Assembly (NCBI GenBank): GCA_902791165.1
Contig: CADAVB010000019.1
Coordinates: 1 to 33,904, forward strand
Direction of reading: 5' to 3'
DNA length: 33,904 nt
DNA from: an uncultured Bacteroidia bacterium
GTDB taxonomy: Bacteria > Bacteroidota > Bacteroidia > Bacteroidales > F082
The first letter of the stretch is position 1; every line of letters starts with the position of its first letter. Positions 31,430 through 33,904 of the stretch are shown here, piece by piece. The notes under the pieces are model-generated. The model ran no database searches and had not been told where the DNA came from. It saw nothing but the letters and a program-made list of their open reading frames with translations. The position numbers were made by a program, and so were the translations under genes.

Positions 31430-32317
31430 CTACAAACTCTTCAACCGTTTCCATTCTTCAACAATATCGGCCTCAACTTTCTCGTTCACGGTCACCAAAG
31501 GAAGTCGCAACACATTCTCGCACAGCCCGATATGGCTCATCAGGCACTTGATTCCTGCGGGGTTTCCGTCGGCGAAGATGAGTTGGTTCATTTGCAGCAT
31601 GGCATAGTGCAGATGCAGGGCTTCGTCGGTGCGACCTTCTTTCATAGCGCGCATCATCTGGCCGAATGGCTTTGTGTAGGCGTTGGCGGCCACCGAAATC
31701 ACGCCCATGGCGCCGAGTGCCATTAGCGGTTGGGTGATGCCGTCGTCGCCCGAAAGCACATCGAAGTCGGCGGGCTTGTCGCGCAGTATCTCCATGATTT
31801 GCTGCAAGTTGCCCGAAGCTTCTTTTACCGCCACGATGTTGGGATGCCGCGCCAATTCCACGCAGGTGGCGGCTTGGAGGTTCACGCCCACGCGCCCTGG
31901 CACGTTATAAACCACCACGGGGACGGGACTCGTGTCGGCAATAGTTTCAAAATGGGCCCTCATGCCGCGTTGGTTGGGCTTATTATAATAAGGTACGACG
32001 CTCAAAATGCCGTCAATGCCCGCAAAGTCTTGCGCTCTGATGGCTTCAGCGACAGCCTGCGTGTTGTTGCCACCCATACCGAGCATGACGGGCAAGCGAC
32101 GGTTGTTTGCATTAAGTATCGTGTTGATTACCAGTTTCTTTTCTTCGCTTGAAAGGGTAGGGGCTTCGGAAGTGGTACCCAAAACGACCAAAAAGTCAGC
32201 ACCGTTTCTGATGACATGGTTCACGATTTTGGTCAATGATTCAACATCAACGGAAAAGTCGGATTTGAAAGGGGTAACAAGGGCGATTCCTGTGCCTTTG
32301 AATAGATTGTTTTTCAT
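31430..32317 (-). CDS. dapA: 4-hydroxy-tetrahydrodipicolinate synthase
   Basis: This 295-residue cytoplasmic enzyme condenses pyruvate with aspartate semialdehyde on the path to diaminopimelate and lysine, supplying the cell wall. The residues are in place: Thr48-Thr49 in VLGTTSEAP, Tyr137 in VVYNVPGRVG and the Schiff-base Lys165 in VAVKEASGN. The length is typical. It is preceded on the same strand, 53 bases away, by the DUF6913 gene, with which it is probably transcribed. Confidence 0.96.
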   Translation of the reverse strand: MKNNLFKGTGIALVTPFKSDFSVDVESLTKIVNHVIRNGADFLVVLGTTSEAPTLSSEEKKLVINTILNANNRRLPVMLGMGGNNTQAVAEAIRAQDFAGIDGILSVVPYYNKPNQRGMRAHFETIADTSPVPVVVYNVPGRVGVNLQAATCVELARHPNIVAVKEASGNLQQIMEILRDKPADFDVLSGDDGITQPLMALGAMGVISVAANAYTKPFGQMMRAMKEGRTDEALHLHYAMLQMNQLIFADGNPAGIKCLMSHIGLCENVLRLPLVTVNEKVEADIVEEWKRLKSL

Positions 32318-32370
32318 GGTTCTCTGTTTGCTTAAAGGTTCTGAAAAGCGTAATCCGAAGGACTTGAATG

Positions 32371-32925
32371 TTAGGTGTTTTGCATTGGTGTTCCCGTCAG
32401 AGCTTTCAAGTAGTTGTACAGAACATGGATGTTGGAAACAGGGTCCGTGGCACGCGGATTCTCAATGACCAAGTCGTAGATTTCCAAGTGTTTGCTTTGG
32501 TTGAAACAAACTCTGAAGTCCGACTTGGGCAAAGTGCAGATGTAGTCGCTGACATCACTGTTTTTAGCCGCCATGTTGATAATCATGTTGCTTGACGCCA
32601 ACTTGCGGATGTATTCATGCTTTTCGGGCTTCAGCACGCTCATGAAACCGAAGTCTTTAGGCGTGATCTCGTTAAACATATCGCTCTGCAAAATGTTGTC
32701 GGACATTTGGTTGCACAAAATCAAGAACCCGCAGCGATTGGTGCCGAAAAGGCCTTTTACGCTACTCTCGATATTCTTGACAATGCTCTTGTCGCTTTCG
32801 TCGAGTATAATCAATGTAGAATTAACTCGCTGAATATTAGGAAGTTTTGAAACTTGCTTTTCTGCGAGATATTGTTCCAAGGCGCGGTCTAATGACCTAT
32901 TCCTGAAGTAGGAGAATACATTCAT
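32371..32925 (-). CDS. DUF6913-like protein linked to dapA
   Basis: This 184-residue soluble protein has no signal peptide. It begins MNVFSYFRNRSLDRALEQYL and contains GFLILCNQMSDNILQSDMFN and a C-terminal IHVLYNYLKALTGTP. I recognise it as the small uncharacterised family that commonly sits next to dapA in Bacteroidota (named DUF6913 in recent annotation, as I recall). The function is unknown. No metal or catalytic motif stands out. Its ATG is only 4 bases after the -7 box, so the message may have no leader. Given its position it may be first in an operon with dapA. Confidence 0.7.
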   Translation of the reverse strand: MNVFSYFRNRSLDRALEQYLAEKQVSKLPNIQRVNSTLIILDESDKSIVKNIESSVKGLFGTNRCGFLILCNQMSDNILQSDMFNEITPKDFGFMSVLKPEKHEYIRKLASSNMIINMAAKNSDVSDYICTLPKSDFRVCFNQSKHLEIYDLVIENPRATDPVSNIHVLYNYLKALTGTPMQNT

Positions 32926-32929
32926 GCCG

Positions 32930-32937
32930 CAAAATTA
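32930..32937 (-). promoter_or_regulatory. -7 promoter box for DUF6913-dapA, with upstream GCGCGTT box
   Basis: Minus-strand TAATTTTG ends 4 bases before the ATG (32925). GCGCGTT lies exactly 17 bases upstream (minus strand, 32961-32955), as at bamD. Confidence 0.6.
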
Positions 32938-32946
32938 GTTTATTTG

Positions 32947-32970
32947 CACGAAATAACGCGCATTTTCGTG
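32947..32970. promoter_or_regulatory. Inverted repeat between divergent promoters
   Basis: CACGAAA (32947-32953) and TTTCGTG (32964-32970) are perfect reverse complements around a 10-base centre containing GCGC. The site lies between the promoters of the DUF6913 gene (minus) and the metallo-hydrolase gene (plus) and could be a shared operator. Confidence 0.42.
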
Positions 32971-32979
32971 GAAAAACGT

Positions 32980-32987
32980 TACTTTTG
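32980..32987 (+). promoter_or_regulatory. -7 promoter box for the metallo-hydrolase gene
   Basis: TACTTTTG matches TAnnTTTG and lies 61 bases before the ATG at 33049. It shows that the in-frame ATG at 32944 is not used. Confidence 0.6.
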
Positions 32988-33048
32988 CATTTTTATTGCC
33001 CTGCAGAACGAAAAGGAATTTGTGAAGCCGGGTCTTAATCGATACGAT

Positions 33049-33900
33049 ATGATTGTTACGGTTTTAGGTAGTGGAACATCACAGGGAGTGCCCGTCATCG
33101 GTTGCACTTGTCCCGTGTGCCAAAGCAAAGACCCGCGCGACAAGCGGCTGCGCACCTCCATCCTGATTCAAACCGATGAGGTGACGGTGGCTGTGGATGC
33201 CGGTCCTGACTTCCGCCAACAAATGTTGCGCGAGAACATCACCAAACTCGATGCGGTGATTATTTCTCATGAGCATAAAGACCATATCGGCGGCCTTGAT
33301 GACCTGCGCCCGTTTATCTTTATGAACAAAGCGCCCATGCCGCTCTTTGTGGCTGATACCGCGCTGCCCGAAATCAAGCGGGAGTATTCTTACGCTTTTG
33401 AGGCGAACCCTTATCCTGGTGCTCCGACATTCGACATCCGTCGCCTCGACGAAACGCCCTTCGACCTTGGTGACCTGCACATCATACCTATTAAATTAAA
33501 GCACTTTACCTTGACTTGTTACGCCTTCCGCATCGGCAATTTCGCCTACGTCACCGACCTGAGTGAGATTTCCGAGGAAGCGATTAAAAAACTGCAAGGC
33601 GTTGAATACCTGATAATTGAGGCGTTGCAAAAGAAGAAACACTATTCGCACCTCACCTTGGACGAGGCAATCGAAATTTCCAAAAAGGTTGGCGCGAAAA
33701 AGACTTGGTTCACGCATTGCAGCCACAGCATGGGGCTCGCCGCCGACATCAACCGCGAACTTCCCGAAGGCATGATGCTCGCCTACGACGGACTGAAAAT
33801 TGAAATAAATAAATGCGGAATGCAGAATACGGAATGCAGAATGCGGAATTGGGGCGAAGCCCAGCAGCGCATCGCGATATTCCGCATTCATCATTCCTAA
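33049..33900 (+). CDS. MBL-fold metallo-hydrolase, PhnP-like
   Basis: This 283-residue protein starts MIVTVLGSGTSQGVPVIGC. It has a Cys cluster (CTCPVCQ, 19-25), as in PhnP-like proteins, and the metallo-beta-lactamase motif His74-x-His76-x-Asp78-His79 in ISHEHKDHIGG. Further metal ligands are probably in NFAYVTDLSE and FTHCSHSMG. PhnP hydrolyses cyclic phosphodiesters; the substrate here is not known. The in-frame ATG at 32944 is upstream of the promoter and its extra 35 residues are unlike the family. The normal protein appears to end near AYDGLKIEI; the final 25-30 residues (from NKCGMQNTECRMRNWG) are translated from a GGAATGCAGAAT-type repeat. Confidence 0.87.
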   Translation: MIVTVLGSGTSQGVPVIGCTCPVCQSKDPRDKRLRTSILIQTDEVTVAVDAGPDFRQQMLRENITKLDAVIISHEHKDHIGGLDDLRPFIFMNKAPMPLFVADTALPEIKREYSYAFEANPYPGAPTFDIRRLDETPFDLGDLHIIPIKLKHFTLTCYAFRIGNFAYVTDLSEISEEAIKKLQGVEYLIIEALQKKKHYSHLTLDEAIEISKKVGAKKTWFTHCSHSMGLAADINRELPEGMMLAYDGLKIEINKCGMQNTECRMRNWGEAQQRIAIFRIHHS

Positions 33901-33904
33901 TTCC
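33811..33904. repeat. GGAATGC-type tandem and inverted repeat at the right edge
   Basis: About 38 bases of tandem GCGGAATGCAGAAT/GGAATGCAGAAT units (33813-33850) are followed after about 28 bases by their approximate reverse complement (TATTCCGCATTCATCATTCC, 33879-33898). The repeat covers the 3' end of the metallo-hydrolase reading frame and continues to the end of the window. Confidence 0.68.

Noticed and set aside
32944-33048. Longer metallo-hydrolase starting at 32944
   Set aside because: That start is upstream of the -7 box at 32980-32987, and the added residues do not resemble the family.

Overview
The window is about 34 kb of ordinary-looking chromosome from a member of the Bacteroidota, most likely order Bacteroidales. 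The reasons are: start codons without Shine-Dalgarno sequences but with A-rich leaders; at least ten promoters with the Bacteroidota -7 box TAnnTTTG; two secreted proteins ending in type IX secretion (T9SS) sorting domains; a Bacteroidota-type omega-like RNA polymerase subunit; and family-restricted genes such as DUF4835, DUF4159 and DUF6913. No phage, integrase, transposase, CRISPR array, rRNA or tRNA was seen.

Layout. 1-1656: a truncated polysaccharide flippase and a YhcG/DUF1016 nuclease (minus strand). 1916-6051: a ClpS-like adaptor overlapping a long RelA/SpoT homologue with a ruined hydrolase domain, then a T9SS-exported CotH-like protein. 6064-8876 (minus): a unit of outer-membrane porin, YeiH-type anion exporter and a small membrane protein. 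8992-11424 (minus): idi, a divergent ychF homologue and prsW. 11498-15861: guaA, a LysM/periplasmic-binding protein and a MORN-repeat lipoprotein, tightly spaced. 15993-19032: gdhA with a strong terminator, then a Nudix hydrolase overlapping a threonine aldolase. 19058-21328 (minus): pyrB, pyrI and lemA. 21583-25302: argS, rsmE, a DUF4159 protein and a zinc-ribbon protein. 25305-32925 (minus): recN, a frame-broken DUF4835/PorD-like gene, omega, bamD, a secreted M14 carboxypeptidase, dapA and its DUF6913 neighbour. 33049-33900: a PhnP-like metallo-hydrolase.

Most genes are housekeeping: nucleotide synthesis (guaA, pyrBI), nitrogen assimilation (gdhA), lysine/cell wall (dapA), isoprenoids (idi), translation and rRNA modification (argS, rsmE), DNA repair (recN), outer-membrane assembly (bamD). 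The less expected material lies between and at the edges of genes. It includes a promoter-leader-terminator arrangement ahead of pyrB that resembles enterobacterial pyrBI attenuation; a family of short palindromes (GAGACGC...GCGTCTC) whose copies differ by compensatory changes; a cloverleaf-like repeat inside the pyrB-pyrI gap; a promoter architecture shared by bamD and the dapA-linked gene, with almost no 5' leader; and two proteins whose C-termini run into intergenic low-complexity repeats.

All functional names come from recognising motifs in translated sequence. No database search was run. Family consensus statements are from memory and are marked as such.
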